Shown here in pieces: positions 34,592-45,059 of a stretch of DNA of 64,000 nt. The stretch spans positions 62,001 to 126,000 of the forward strand of contig JAPMXV010000023.1 of NCBI GenBank assembly GCA_026936335.1. The letters run 5' to 3'. The DNA is from Mantamonas sphyraenae. Lineage: Eukaryota; CRuMs; Mantamonadidae. A program made the position numbers and the translations under genes. Under the pieces are notes generated by a model. That model searched no databases, had not been told where the DNA came from, and saw nothing but the letters and a program-made list of their open reading frames with translations. Position 1 is the first letter of the stretch. Every line of letters begins with the position of its first letter.

Positions 34592-36313
34592 TCACGATTG
34601 GATCTCGTGGTTGATGGCAAGAGTGCGTTGGAGGAGAAGGACGACGACAGAGGCTGCGGTGTAGGCCAGAGCAAGGGACTTGCCAGGCGTCAGTGGTTCT
34701 GCGAAAAAGGTGAATGAGATGGGCTCCTCACGCTCCTGGACGTTGAGGACCTCACGCCAGACCTCTGGATCGGAGTAGATGTCGCCTGTGTCACGATCGG
34801 TGCCCTGGATGCGCACGGCTTGGATGTGGAGGTCACGGAGGGTTTCGAGGAGGTGTTGGTAGCCGCGGTAGGTGGTGCTGAGGACGAGGAGGGTGTACTG
34901 GAAGGAGGCAAAGGAGATGACGCAGACGACAAGGATGACGTAATCCTTGGTGGAGGTGTGACTGATGAGGAGGAACGAGGCAATGGCACCGAGGGTGGAG
35001 AGGAGCAGAGCCAGAAAGTAGAGGACCAGGGAGACGGCAAAGGAGGAGTCGGACCTTCGTACCATGACCCGCACGGTGTCCATGGACAGGAGGATCTGAC
35101 GAGAGGAGGAGAACTCACGTGCGTTGAGGCGTGCGGACAGGTCTTCGAGTTGCACACGGTGCATGACGGCCATGAGACGCATGGCAGAGCTGGAAAGGAG
35201 TTGGGGAAAGGCGATGTACGGCACCGAGACAAAACTGACAATGCTGACAAAGGCACTCCAGGGATTGACCATGTACCGGCTCACACTGCTGCCAATGAGG
35301 ACGTCTGTGACAACAAAGAGGAGCAACACACGGGCAAGGGACAAGGAAACGCGGCCGGTGATCTTGCTCAGGGGCGTGCGCCACAACAGCGCATACCAGC
35401 GGGTTTGTCGACTCATCACATGCATGGGTGGGTTGGATGTGATGGCGTGCACACTGTGAAACATGGAGCCCATGAGTTCCGGGTCCTTCCACCCCGTGGC
35501 TGTCCACACACTCACCGTCCACTTGAGGATGAGTGGAGTGAGGTACAGAAAGGTAAGCAAGGAGCCAGCCACAGTTTGCTTCTGGGATTCGCCGTACGAC
35601 GAATCCCACACAGGAGTGAGCTCAAAGAGGGCAAAGCTGAGTGCCATGAAGCTGGCACTTGCCCGTTGCCACTGCAGTAGCCATCTGGGCTTCCGGTGCT
35701 CCCTGTGAAGCATGTCGTCAAAGCCAGCCAGGCTCAGGATGCGCAGGAGCATGTTGGGTACGTCCGGGTGGTAGATCGCTTGGTGGGGATTCCCCAGTCG
35801 TACGGGCGGCGCTGCGCCCATGTACACGGGCAGGGGCATGTGTTCACACTGCTTTAGGGTCTTGCCCACCTGTTCTTCGTTCACATGGCGAAAGTCGTGT
35901 TGGATGCCCTCGTCTGCGTCGCCGTGGAGCACCGAGTTGATCAAAGGTGTGTGAAGTTCATCCGCCACCACCAAGGCCGCCTCCTCCTCCTCCGTCACGC
36001 TTCCGCTGCTCGTGTGCAACGACATCACAACCTGACTCCCCTGGGAATCTGTTCCCATGCTTCCTCCTGTGTATGCCTTGTCGTCCGACTCGACGTCGGT
36101 GTCGGATGATGCCACAACGGCGTCGGTGTCGGCGTTGTCGCCTTGGTCGTTGGCTGGCGTGGATGACGCCTTTGAACGGCGACGGATGGGCATCAACAGG
36201 GACCACAGTGTGCCAATGAGCATACCCAATGCCGATGGGATCATGAGAGCGACCATGGAGAAGAATATGGCCGTGGCCATGGGACCCGGGTCTGGTTGCT
36301 GATCGGCTGCCAT
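34592..36313 (-). CDS. Multipass membrane protein, gustatory-receptor-like candidate
   Basis: Single exon, 573 aa from MAADQQPDPGP (ATG 36313; a longer frame begins at 36370). One hydrophobic segment lies near the N-terminus (12-41), followed by a polar, acidic and Ser-rich loop of about 180 residues. Seven further hydrophobic segments follow, among them SFAVSLVLYFLALLLSTLGA and YVILVVCVISFASFQYTLLV. The end, PISFTFFAEPLTPGKSLALA then YTAASVVVLLLQRT, resembles the insect GR/Orco family's final-helix signature, with a short loop before a TY-xxxx-Q-type helix. Family membership is an inference from that ending and the topology only. Sequence similarity in this family is weak, so structure prediction is needed. 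It is divergent from AGXT. Confidence 0.55.
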   Translation of the reverse strand: MAADQQPDPGPMATAIFFSMVALMIPSALGMLIGTLWSLLMPIRRRSKASSTPANDQGDNADTDAVVASSDTDVESDDKAYTGGSMGTDSQGSQVVMSLHTSSGSVTEEEEAALVVADELHTPLINSVLHGDADEGIQHDFRHVNEEQVGKTLKQCEHMPLPVYMGAAPPVRLGNPHQAIYHPDVPNMLLRILSLAGFDDMLHREHRKPRWLLQWQRASASFMALSFALFELTPVWDSSYGESQKQTVAGSLLTFLYLTPLILKWTVSVWTATGWKDPELMGSMFHSVHAITSNPPMHVMSRQTRWYALLWRTPLSKITGRVSLSLARVLLLFVVTDVLIGSSVSRYMVNPWSAFVSIVSFVSVPYIAFPQLLSSSAMRLMAVMHRVQLEDLSARLNAREFSSSRQILLSMDTVRVMVRRSDSSFAVSLVLYFLALLLSTLGAIASFLLISHTSTKDYVILVVCVISFASFQYTLLVLSTTYRGYQHLLETLRDLHIQAVRIQGTDRDTGDIYSDPEVWREVLNVQEREEPISFTFFAEPLTPGKSLALAYTAASVVVLLLQRTLAINHEIQS

Positions 36314-36421
36314 GGGTGGGGATGGTTGGTGGCGCCCGTGCTGCCATGAGACCACAACAACAGGGAACACAGACCAACAACCAAAACCCCCTTACGTTAA
36401 AAAGAAAAAAAAGAGACCTGA
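36314..36421. promoter_or_regulatory. Divergent promoter region with A-rich tract
   Basis: The 108 bp between the start codons of the receptor-like gene (-) and AGXT (+) contain an A-rich run (TTAAAAAGAAAAAAAAGAG) just before the AGXT ATG. That is distinctive in this GC-rich sequence. Function is inferred from layout. Confidence 0.4.
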
Positions 36422-38087
36422 ATGAGCAGCACCAGCACCTTGGAGAAGGAAACCATCAATGGTGAGAAGCACCGGATTGCCACGAAGCAGCTGGACATGA
36501 AGCCGTACACGCTTCTGGGTCCGGGACCCAGCAACACCCACCCGCGTGTGTTGCAATCGCTGTCCTTCCAGCAGTCGTCCCACTTCTTCACCTCTTTCTG
36601 GGAGGTGTTGAGCGACGTGCAGGAGCTGCTGCGCTACGTGTTTCAGACCGACAACGAGATGACCTTTGCCGTCTCCGGCACCGGCTCCGCCGCCATGGAG
36701 TGTGCCATGAGTTCCGTCCTGGAGCCCGGTGACAAGGTGGTCATTGCCCATGCGGGCTACTGGGGCGAGCGCATGATGCATCTGGCCGAACGTCTGCAGC
36801 TGGACTATGTGTTGTGCAAGGGCACATTTGGCAAGGCCTTCACCCTCGACCAACTCGAGGCTGCCGTCAAGGATCACGGCGCCGTGGCCCTCCTTCTCAC
36901 TCATGGCGAGGTATGTGTTCAATGTGCCACGCGTGGGGCCGTGCCCCTTTCCTCCCTCCTGCCCTGCTTCCCTGCCCGCACTCCCGTTTTTGTGCTAAAA
37001 GCGGCCCGCTTCACATGTGCAACCTTTTGTCCGCGGTTTTTTCCCTTAGTCCGTTTTCTCTCTTCTTTGCCCCGCCACGCTGCACACAGCCCTCCCACCG
37101 TGTCATCACGGCCATGGCTGCCTGCATCGCCATGTTTTCCGCATCTTTGCCGGCCTCAACCTGCGTTTACGTGGGCCACTGCCGTGCAGGAGCGGCGGGT
37201 GTGGCGGCGCTTGCCTTAAATTTTGCTTGGCTCCCTTTCCCCGGAAAACAAACCGGGAAGTGTCCCGGAGGGAATGCACTGACACGATTGAGCGACACCC
37301 AACCATGCCCGGCGTGTGTGCATGTGCATGCCGTGTGTGTGTGTGGCGGTGGTGTGTGTGTGTGTGCACGCAGTCGTCGACAGGAGTGCTGCAAAGCATG
37401 GAGGGGGTGGGTGAAATGTGCCACGCCAACAATTGCCTGGTGTTTCTGGATTCGGTGGTGACATTTGGCGGTGTGGAGGTGAAGACGGACGAATGGGGCG
37501 TGGATGTGCACTATTCGGGCTCGCAAAAGTGTCTGTCGGTGCCGCCGGGGGTGTCGCCGATCACCTTTTCGCCGCTTGCGGTGAAGAAGATGGAGGAGCG
37601 CCAGCAGGCCAACACCGAGTTTTACCTGGATGCCCAGGAGATTTACCGGTACTGGAACCCCAAGGCTCGTGTGTACCATCACACCTTTAGCATGCCGCTG
37701 GGTTTTGCTCTGCGTGAGGGACTGCGCATCATTGCCGAGGACGGCCTGGAGGCCACGTTTGCTCGCCATGCCGAGGCTGCCGACGAACTGGCCACCCGAC
37801 TGGTGGATGAGTTGGGTCTGGAGCTGTTTGTGGAGGAGCCCAAGGAGCGCATTGGGGTGCTGACCACGGTGCGTATCCCCGAGGGTGTGGATGCCGTGGC
37901 CATGCGCAAGTGGATCCTGGAAAAGTACAATGTGGAGATTGCCGGTGGCTTGGGCAATGTCGTCGACACGCCCGTCATGCGCATTGGTCTCATGGGCTTC
38001 AACGCACGTCTCTCAAACGTCGAACTCGCCATCAATGTCCTCAAGGCCGGCCTGAAGGAGTTTGGCTACACCGGGTTCCCTCAGTGA
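36422..38087 (+). CDS. AGXT: Alanine-glyoxylate / serine-pyruvate aminotransferase
   Basis: PLP class-V aminotransferase that detoxifies glyoxylate to glycine. Exons 36422-36910 and 37374-38087 (phase 0, LTHGE|SSTGVLQ) give 400 aa (human 392). The PLP lysine is Lys215 in HYSGSQK, with the phosphate-binding LDSVVTFGG upstream and the substrate segment RVYHHTFSM downstream. The opening LLGPGPSNTHPRVL is the family start. There is no PTS1 tripeptide (C-terminus TGFPQ) and no clear mitochondrial presequence, so the compartment is unclear. The 463-nt intron is the longest in the window; its CTGAC lies at 37279, 90 nt from the acceptor. I see no further coding in it. Confidence 0.94.
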
Positions 38088-38096
38088 AGATGGGAG

Positions 38097-38180
38097 GTGT
38101 GAGTGAGAGAGAGTGAGAGAGAGTGAGTGAGTGAGTGCGTCTCTGTGCTCTGTGTGGAGAGAAAGAGAGAGAGAGAGGTG
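38097..38180. repeat. GAGT/GA microsatellite
   Basis: Interspersed GAGTGAGAGAGA copies just beyond the AGXT stop, between it and the convergent BAR-RhoGAP gene. Confidence 0.8.
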
Positions 38181-38222
38181 GGGAGAGGAGGAGGAATACG
38201 GACGATGAGTCCGTCGCAAGCA

Positions 38223-40634
38223 TCAACAAACGATCGAAATGCGAACTTGGTGTCTGCATTGTACGGGTTGCCTCCCCACCGCAACCAGTCGTTGTTCCGT
38301 GGGATCACAACTCAATGCCGATTCCATTCCCATTCTCTCTTTCACGGCGCCTCTCCATCGTCCACAATTCCCATGATCCGGGTCCCCGATGTCACCTCTG
38401 CGTGGTATTCCCCATCGGCGTCGTCGCCCATCACCGGCATCCCCTGCGTCATCGTCGTCACTGTCGTCTGCTGTCGCAGCAACAGTGCCGGAAAAGGCAA
38501 GGTCAAACTCATCGATGAGCAGCTTGACGACGGTGTTGACTGCGCTGGTGTCGCCAAAGCCAATGCTGCCGTCGTTGGGCTTGAGGATGTTGGGTGCAAA
38601 GACAATGGCCAGGTTGGCCGAGGTCATCATGTTTGTGCTGCTCTGCTCGGCAATTTCCTGGCACAGCTCCATGAGCTTCTCGAGCAGAGCCTTGTTGTGT
38701 GCGGGCAGCTGGGCCACCAGACCAATGACCTGGGTGAGCATTTCGTCCTGCTCCAGGTCGGAGGAGCCCACGCGCACAAACTCGTTGTACAGGGTGTATG
38801 TCATGAGGGGCACGGGCAGATCGCGGATGTACTCCTTGACCACGCCAGCCACGACGTTGGGATCCTTGATGTCGTCCCAATGCACCTCGTCGCCGCAATC
38901 CAGGCTGTACTTGATTTCGTCGATGTGCTTCTTGGAGCCCGAGAGACGAAAGATGCCCTCCTGATCCAGGCCCTTTTGTTGCAGGTACGTGACAGCGTCG
39001 TCCATGAACACGGGCACATCCCACTCCCTGTTCTCCTCACGCGCCATCACCACGTCCAAATCCACGCCAAACACGCGTGTGGCCTCATCCACCACCCCGC
39101 GTTTGCGTTCCAACTCCTTCCTGCGCAACTCCTCGTCCGCCTCGTGTTGCACCCTGCGTGCCTTGATCGCAGCCCGAAACGCCTCCATGTCACTCTCCGT
39201 CTCCCAGAAGAAGGACATGGCACGTTCAAAGTACAACCGTTGTGCGTCCAGGTACGACAGGAGCATCTCCGCCGTGTGGAACTCGTTCCGCTCGTCCACG
39301 TCACGCAACATCTGCAGGCAATCCTCCTCACTCGTCTCAAACCGCTGCTTCACCTCTTCGTACTCCTGTGCAATCTGCCTCAGGTTCTTGCTCTGGTTCT
39401 CCCGTGCGTTGTTGAACCGGTTCAGCAACGCATCGTGCTCCACACGCAGCTGGTCATGTTGACGCTTCCGGTACTGCGTTGCGTGGCATCCAAACGAACC
39501 CGGGGCGGCATGACGGGTGTGTGTGTGTGCGTGAGTGAGTTGGGGGGAGGGGTGGGGTTGGGGGGTTCGGGAATTGATCCATCTTACCCGAGCCTCACGG
39601 ACATCGCCGCGGTTCCACACAAACAGCGGTTGGTAAAGGCAGTTGTTGACATCGTACAGCTGCGCACAAGCACCACAGGGTCAGTTGTATGCATACACAG
39701 GGCATGGGGAATATGGTGTGGTGGTGGGGTGGCTGTGTGTGGCGTTCAGGGGGCCCTGGTGTGTGTGGGAGGGGACGGGCAGGAGAAGCACACAAAAAAC
39801 CCACGTTTTGCTGCTGCAGGCTCATCAGTTTGTTGTGCATCTCGGCACACTTGAGCAGGGGACCCACTGGATGGATGGCAAGCGAGTGGAGGGTGCGATG
39901 GGTGTGAGTGACATGCGGAATACGCGCGTACAAACGCCCGCCAAGGGCCCCGGCACGTACCCAGGATGGATTGTTCGTCACGGCCATCGTCCAACTTGGC
40001 AGCGTAGTTGGAAAACACAGGCGCCAGTTGCACGGATTCCATCATGGCTTGCTTCAGCACACTCTGCGACTGTTCAAACCGAGTGATGATATCCTTATTG
40101 GCCTGCTTAAACGTCTCGGCACGCTGTGGGTGTGTGTGTGAGCCACCCTCTCCCCCCGAGCTCACTCACTCTTCGCCCGTTTCCCGTCACACACACACAC
40201 ACACACGCCTCACCTCTGTGTACGAGGCCAGCTCGGGGGTATCCTGAGTGGTTTCTGCGTTGCCTGTCTTTGCCATGACACTCTGTTGGGCCATCATGAG
40301 GCCCTTGGACAGCTTTTTCGAGCCGGCACTCATCTTTGCCGCAAACCCACTGACGCTTCCGCCGCCGCCGCTGCCGCTGCTGCTCCCTTCGTTCTCGCTC
40401 GAGCTGCGACGCATCTCCGAGTTGGACGTGGGTCCCGATGCCTCACCCGACGACGATGCATCCTTCTTCTTCATGCGCTTCAGCACGGATTTGGACTTTT
40501 TCGCCAACTGTGACACACACACACACAGAGGCACAGAGGCACACAGGGGCAGATTATGTGGTTTGGGTTAGCATCCATGTTGGCGGCGTTGGAATTTGTT
40601 CATAAATGATGATGTTTGTCACACACTGTACCAT
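38223..40634 (-). CDS. BAR domain-RhoGAP protein
   Basis: Modelled minus-strand exons: 40634-40632 (ATG only), 40507-40214, 40123-39961, 39866-39805, 39659-39588 and 39473-38223, giving about 614 aa. Frame continuity through all joins gives a helical BAR region (AETFKQANKDIITRFEQ to SYLDAQRLYFERAMSFF, about 100-330), which senses membrane curvature. A RhoGAP domain follows, with the Arg finger in EGIFRLSGSKK and KEYIRDLPVPLMTY, QIAEQSSTNMMTSANLAIVFAPNIL. The N-terminal part is Ser/Gly-rich and basic. The C-terminal tail is acidic then basic without a domain. GRAF/oligophrenin-type proteins share BAR-PH-GAP-SH3, but no PH or SH3 is visible here. The first exon (start codon directly before the donor) is the least certain element; the next in-frame ATG is at 40474. 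Confidence 0.8.
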
Positions 40635-40672
40635 TGTTGGGGTTGCATTGGGGTGGAATGGGTGGATGTGCA

Positions 40673-41387
40673 TCATCCCTGCTTCTCCTCCTCCACTTCT
40701 GTTTCAATCTCCACAGTGGTGGTCGCAGAGGATGATGATGATGATGATCCCATGCCAGAGTCCTCCTGTTGTCCTTCCTTTCCCTCTGTCTCCTCCTCCT
40801 CCTCCTCCACCTCCTCCTCTTGCTGCTGCTGCTGTGGCTTCTTCCTCTTGCTCAGTGGCTTCCCTGGCCACTTGCCGCTCTTGAACGGATAGTTGATGTG
40901 TTCGCCTGTGCACCACGGTGGCCTGTCGCTATACTTGCACCCACAAATGAGATGCCACGTTTGCGTGTTGTTCTCGTCCACAGTGAACCGGTGCGGTTTG
41001 AACGGCGTCCCCTTGTGCGACTTGCCATCACTTTCCATTGTTGTCAGCACACACACACACACACACACACACAGGCACAGGTGCAAAGTAACCATGAAGG
41101 GAGGCAACTCACCACCATGGGTTGTCCTCACTCAGACCACAGGTGCAATACTTGTAAGTCTTGCCCCGTTCCAACTTCATCCGGTACGGAAACGAACACG
41201 CCGGATACGGACGCACAAGATCCTCCACATCCACCAACTCCACCTTCCCCTCCTCCTCCTCCTCCTCCTGCTTCTGCTTCATCGTGTCCATGTCTGTATT
41301 TGCAATGTCCTTGCTGCTGCTCATCTCTCCTTCCCCCCAGGTGTTGCTTCGCCTCGCGCAGCCCGGAAGCCCTCTCTTGCACCACAT
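40673..41387 (-). CDS. CISD3: Tandem CDGSH iron-sulfur protein (CISD3-like)
   Basis: Exons 41387-41113 (or from ATG 41324) and 41030-40673 give 210 or 189 aa. The split rejoins CTCGLSEDNPW|CDGKSH, a 2Fe-2S-type CDGSH motif (C-x-C-x2-S-x3-P-x-C-D-G...H), and a second CGCKYSDRPPWCTGEH follows after 30 residues. Two tandem motifs in one chain mark the mitochondrial CISD3/MiNT class, which acts as a monomer in the matrix. Both motifs deviate from CDG[STA]H: the first has an extra Lys and the second reads CTGEH. The upstream start gives an Arg/Lys-containing leader (MWCKRGLPGCARRSN) suitable for import. The C-terminal half is Gln/Glu/Ser low complexity. The intron has a CTGAC only 12 nt from the acceptor. 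Confidence 0.78.
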
Positions 41388-41423
41388 TCACCACCCTGTC
41401 CACACATTCCCACTGCAGCTCTC

Positions 41424-42010
41424 CTACACGTTGGGCTTCATCCACACCTTGGAGCTGTTGTACACGCTGGCGCCGGCGGTGAAGCTGTCGTCGCCCTTGA
41501 ACAGCTCTTCCTCCAGCTGCGTCTGCTCCTCCTGCGCCGCCACAAACCGCGCATCCTCGTACGCCTGCAGGTACGGCACCAATGCCTCTCGCGCCGCCCT
41601 CTTCTCACGCGCCAGTTCCCTGCACAGTGTGTGTCCCACGCCTCGTCAGCGTCCTCGGGCGTCGTCGAGAGGGGAAAGCCCCCGTGGAATCGCTCACATT
41701 GCGCGCATTGACTCCCCTGCCCCGTCTCCCGTTTTTCCTTGCCCTTTCTCTCGCTCCCCATGCATGTGGACCATCATCCCATGCCCTCCCCGCCTCCCCG
41801 CCTCCCCGCCTGCAGCATGCACATACACACACACACTCACCTCTTCTCAAGGTTGCCCTGGCCGACCTGGTAGAATCCAGCGGCCAAGACGACGCCTCCG
41901 GCCACAAACATGGCGCCGCCGGCAATGCCACGGGGCACAAAGTTGCGCTTGTACTTGACCTGCGCGTAGCCTCCCTTGGGCGGACCGTCCTGCACAATGC
42001 TCTGCGACAT
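41424..42010 (-). CDS. NDUFA13: NADH dehydrogenase 1 alpha subcomplex subunit 13 (GRIM-19)
   Basis: Accessory subunit of respiratory complex I, inner mitochondrial membrane. Exons 42010-41841 and 41619-41424 (phase 2, LEKR|ELAREKR) give 121 aa (human 144). The N-terminus QDGPPKGGYAQVKYKRNFVPRG matches the GGY..YKRN..RG signature of GRIM-19. A single transmembrane helix (AMFVAGGVVLAAGFYQVG) follows, then a helical arm with LAREKRAAREALVPYLQAYED and the closing VGASVY-like VWMKPN. The intron (41620-41840) has a CTGAC (gtcag at 41645). It lies 37 bp upstream of the CDGSH gene in the same direction. Confidence 0.88.
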
Positions 42011-42204
42011 GGCAAGCAGTGGAACTCTAGGAAATTTGGGGTGGTTTGAACCGAGCGAAGCGCCCACAGTATGAGCAGCCGTTCCTGCCTTGCCCTGTTA
42101 GACCGTATCAACGGCAGTTCACAAGCAGCAGGTGCACCTCCACACAAGACGAGCTCCATTGGGGATGATGATCATCATCAACATCGTCATCATGATGAGG
42201 TGTG

Positions 42205-43350
42205 ATGTCCAGTGCCGGTGAGGGCACAGACACGCCGGTGAGGTGGCTGGCAGTGGCTCAGGGCATCGCCGTCCTGGTCGCTTGCACAGGACTTACCTCA
42301 CAGTACCTCGCTCGCAATCTCCATGTCAATGTGCCCACCTTCCAATCCACCCTACTGTACATTTCCCTCTCCTTCTACCTCATCCCGCTCTTCCGTCGCC
42401 GACGACGTTTCGGCGAATCGCTTCTCCAGGTCCCTGCCTGGACCTACTTCCTCCTTGCCCTGGTCGACGTCGAGGCAAACTTCCTCGGTAAGTTTCACCT
42501 ACCTCCTCCCCCCCCCCCCCACGTCCTCTTCCCCCCTCCTGGTGACTTCCTCACTTTCCTTCCCTCCTCTCCATGTGGGTGAACGGCCGATTTCCAGGTA
42601 CAAACCCAAACCTGCTGACACACACACACACAATCCGCCCCCGCAGTGGTCTCGGCATACCAATACACCAACCTGACGTCTGTGATGCTGCTGGATTGCA
42701 TGACCATCCCCACGGTGATGGCACTTTCGTGGTTTGTACTGCATGTGCGGTATGCACGCACGCACCTGCTGGGTATGCTGCTGTGTGTGGCCGGCCTGGT
42801 TCTTCTCGTGTTTTCCGACGCCCAACAACAGACGGATTCCGCCGTGGGTTCGAATCCCATCCTCGGCGACCTCCTTTGCCTGGCCGGTGCTGTCCTCTAC
42901 GCCCTCTCCAACGTCCTGCAGGAGAAGATTGTGCGTCGCTTCGACAAACACGAGTTTCTCGGCATGCTGGGCTTGTTTGGCACCCTCATCAGCGGCACCC
43001 AATCTGCCATTGTGGAAGGAGACCGATTGCAGACAATGCCATGGTCCTGGCCGGTGGTGGGATTGATGGCTGCGTTTTGTGCCACCATGTTTGGCATCTA
43101 CTCGCTCACCCCGCTGTTGTTGCAGAATAGCAGTGCCACTGTGCTCAACCTCTCCCTTCTCACCTCGGACATATACGGTCTGGTGTTTGGCATGCTCTTC
43201 TTCTCCTACCATCCCTCTGGCATGTTTGTCGTCGCCTACCTCCTCGTCATCCTCGGCATCGCCCTCTTCAACGCTGTACAAACCATCCGCAAGGATCCTG
43301 TCGACGACTTTGATCGATTGCACGATGAAACCGATACCGACAATGCTTGA
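42205..43350 (+). CDS. SLC35F-family membrane transporter
   Basis: Exons 42205-42487 and 42647-43350 (phase 1, ANFLV|VSAYQYT) give 328 aa with about ten hydrophobic helices, the drug/metabolite transporter fold. The segments VSAYQYTNLTSVMLLDC, SNVLQEKIVRRFDKHEFLGMLG and the final SGMFVVAYLLVILGIALFN follow SLC35F1/F2 (DUF914). Substrates of this group are poorly known. The intron has a CTGAC at 42615 and long C and CA tracts. The 3' end is followed by AATAAA at 43355. It is divergent from NDUFA13 (194 bp). Confidence 0.85.
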
Positions 43351-43354
43351 GCAC

Positions 43355-43360
43355 AATAAA
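43355..43360 (+). terminator. AATAAA polyadenylation signal
   Basis: Canonical AATAAA starting 5 nt after the SLC35F stop codon, implying a very short 3' UTR. It is the only perfect plus-strand AATAAA I noticed directly behind a gene in the window. Confidence 0.55.
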
Positions 43361-43448
43361 TGAATGATGACACCAATCCCACGCTTGTGTGCCCAATCCA
43401 AACAACGGCAACACCCACCCACACACACTCGTCTTTCCCCCGTCTTCC

Positions 43449-44145
43449 ATGGTACGCTACCACCGCCCACTTTTGAATCCATGCCACCCGTCCTCCTCCT
43501 CCCAACGGACTCCACATACTGACTCATGCATGCTTGCTTCACACACAGGCGCTGTTCCGCAGGAAATCGGCTGCGCTTGCCACCCTGCTCCTGGGCATCC
43601 TTCTCCTGGGTCTGGCCACCGTGCAGCTTGTGTTTGCCAGCCAGTTGGAAACCACAAACCTGTTGCCCTCCACCTGGCCGGTGACCATCATGGTGCGTGG
43701 TCGCTGGCACGTCGTGGCGTGGGCACCCTCTTTGACCGTTTCACACCCCCACCAACCCCGTGCGACGGCGCTGCACCCTTTCCACACACACACACACACT
43801 GACACACACATTCACACTCACAACTGCTCGTACCATGTACCCAACCACCCAGCTCATGCACATTGCCTCCTTCTACATGTTCCTCCTCGTCTATATTTAT
43901 TCCAAAGAGACCCAAGATCAAAGCCGCGAGCGTCTCGCCCTCCTGTGCCTCCGTACGTGCCTTGACATCCACGAAATCGACACCCTCACTGCACAACCGC
44001 ACCCACAACCGCATCCACACGCCACCATACTCATACCTAACCCACATACCATACTCCAGTCGTCAACGTCGCTGGCTTTGTCGTCCGCCTCGTCTACGAG
44101 GGTGTCTATGAACAGTTTGGCTACACGAGCTATTCCACAGATTAA
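43449..44145 (+). CDS. Small three-helix membrane protein, unknown
   Basis: Modelled as exons 43449-43451 (ATG only), 43549-43692, 43853-43952 and 44060-44145, giving 110 aa. Each join keeps frame and has GT/AG ends, and introns 1 and 2 contain CTGAC (43519, 43799). The chain starts MALFRRKSAALATLLLGILLLGLATVQ, a basic start followed by a helix. It continues with LMHIASFYMFLLVYIYSKE (second helix) and LLCLLVNVAGFVVRLVYEG (third), ending QFGYTSYSTD. Such a small 3-TM protein would sit in an endomembrane or the mitochondrial inner membrane. I do not recognise the family. The one-codon first exon is an inference: reading on from that ATG instead gives no membrane segment. Confidence 0.6.
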
Positions 44146-44262
44146 ACCAAGTGCCAAAGTTGGCCAAAACACAGCAAACCTATCCAGCAACAATGAATGA
44201 TGCGGCTGGAAATCGTCTGCAGTACTCTTCCCACCCGTCCCATCCTTCCTCCATCGATCCTC

Positions 44263-44957
44263 TCACAGCTTCTTGACCAGCTTGCCGACCTTGTCGTACT
44301 TTTCGTTCATCTTGGCCACCCATTCGTTCAGGGTGTCCACCTCCTGGTAGCTGAGGTTGTCAATGTCCCCGTTGACGTCATGCTCCTCCTTGGACATCTT
44401 GGCCAGGGCTCGGCTGCACTCGCGTCCGGCAAACACAGAGTATGGTCCTCCCTCCGCTTTGCCATAAAAGTTGCGTCCGCTGCAAAGGCACACGCGTGTC
44501 AGAGGCAGCTCGGAGGCGCATCCAAAAGGCGGAAACTCGCTTTGCCTCACGCAGCACCCGTTCTCACTCCCCGTCTTTACTTGCACCCCCGCCCCCCCAC
44601 TGCGTGTCTTCCACACACCCTCCTTCCCTCCACTTACGGCGTCACATCGTAGATGATTCCCTTGACGCTGATGTACACAGGCGTCTCTTTGGTGCGACCA
44701 TCAAAGTTGGACAGTTCCTCAGCACTGAACTCTCGCTCTTCTCGCTCCTTGGCCTTTTGTGCACGTGTCTCCATCTCCTCCTTGGTCATTTTGCGCGGGC
44801 CCTTGTTCCCGGCCCCGTTCATGCTGTGCATCACCGTGTAGTAGATCAACAACAGCACCACCACAATGCCCACCCCATACAACACCTTGTCCTCCTCCAC
44901 CGCAGTCTCCACCGCCTCCTTGGCTGCACCAGCCGTCGTCTCGAGTAGCACCTGCAT
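44263..44957 (-). CDS. PGRMC1: Membrane-associated progesterone receptor component (cytochrome b5-like)
   Basis: Exons 44957-44638 and 44479-44263 (phase 2, YDVTP|GRNFYG) give 178 aa (human about 195). A single helix (VLYGVGIVVVLLLIYYTVM, about 26-44) anchors it in the ER. The MAPR haem-binding fold follows: EFSAEELSNFDG, PVYISVKGIIYDVTPGRNFYG, GGPYSVFAGRECSRALAKM and the C-terminal NEWVAKMNEKYDKVGKLVK. These match PGRMC/Dap1. Tyrosines YDVT and GPY are at the positions expected to contact haem. It is divergent from MRPL46 by 102 bp. Human paralogue identity (1 vs 2) is not resolvable. Confidence 0.9.
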
Positions 44958-45059
44958 TTCTTCGGTTTTTGTGTGTGTTGTGTGTGTTCCGTTGGATGGG
45001 GCGCCGATCGCTCACCTCCGCCGCCGCCAACACTTTTTCCGCCCCGCCCTACAGCTCAC

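Noticed and set aside
36911-37373. Possible extra exon inside the AGXT intron
   Set aside because: Exons 1 and 2 join in phase 0 at a conserved family position (HGE|SSTG) with nothing missing; no frame in the intron shows homology.
38085-38087. PTS1 peroxisome signal on AGXT
   Set aside because: The C-terminus is TGFPQ, not SKL-like, so peroxisomal import by PTS1 is not supported.
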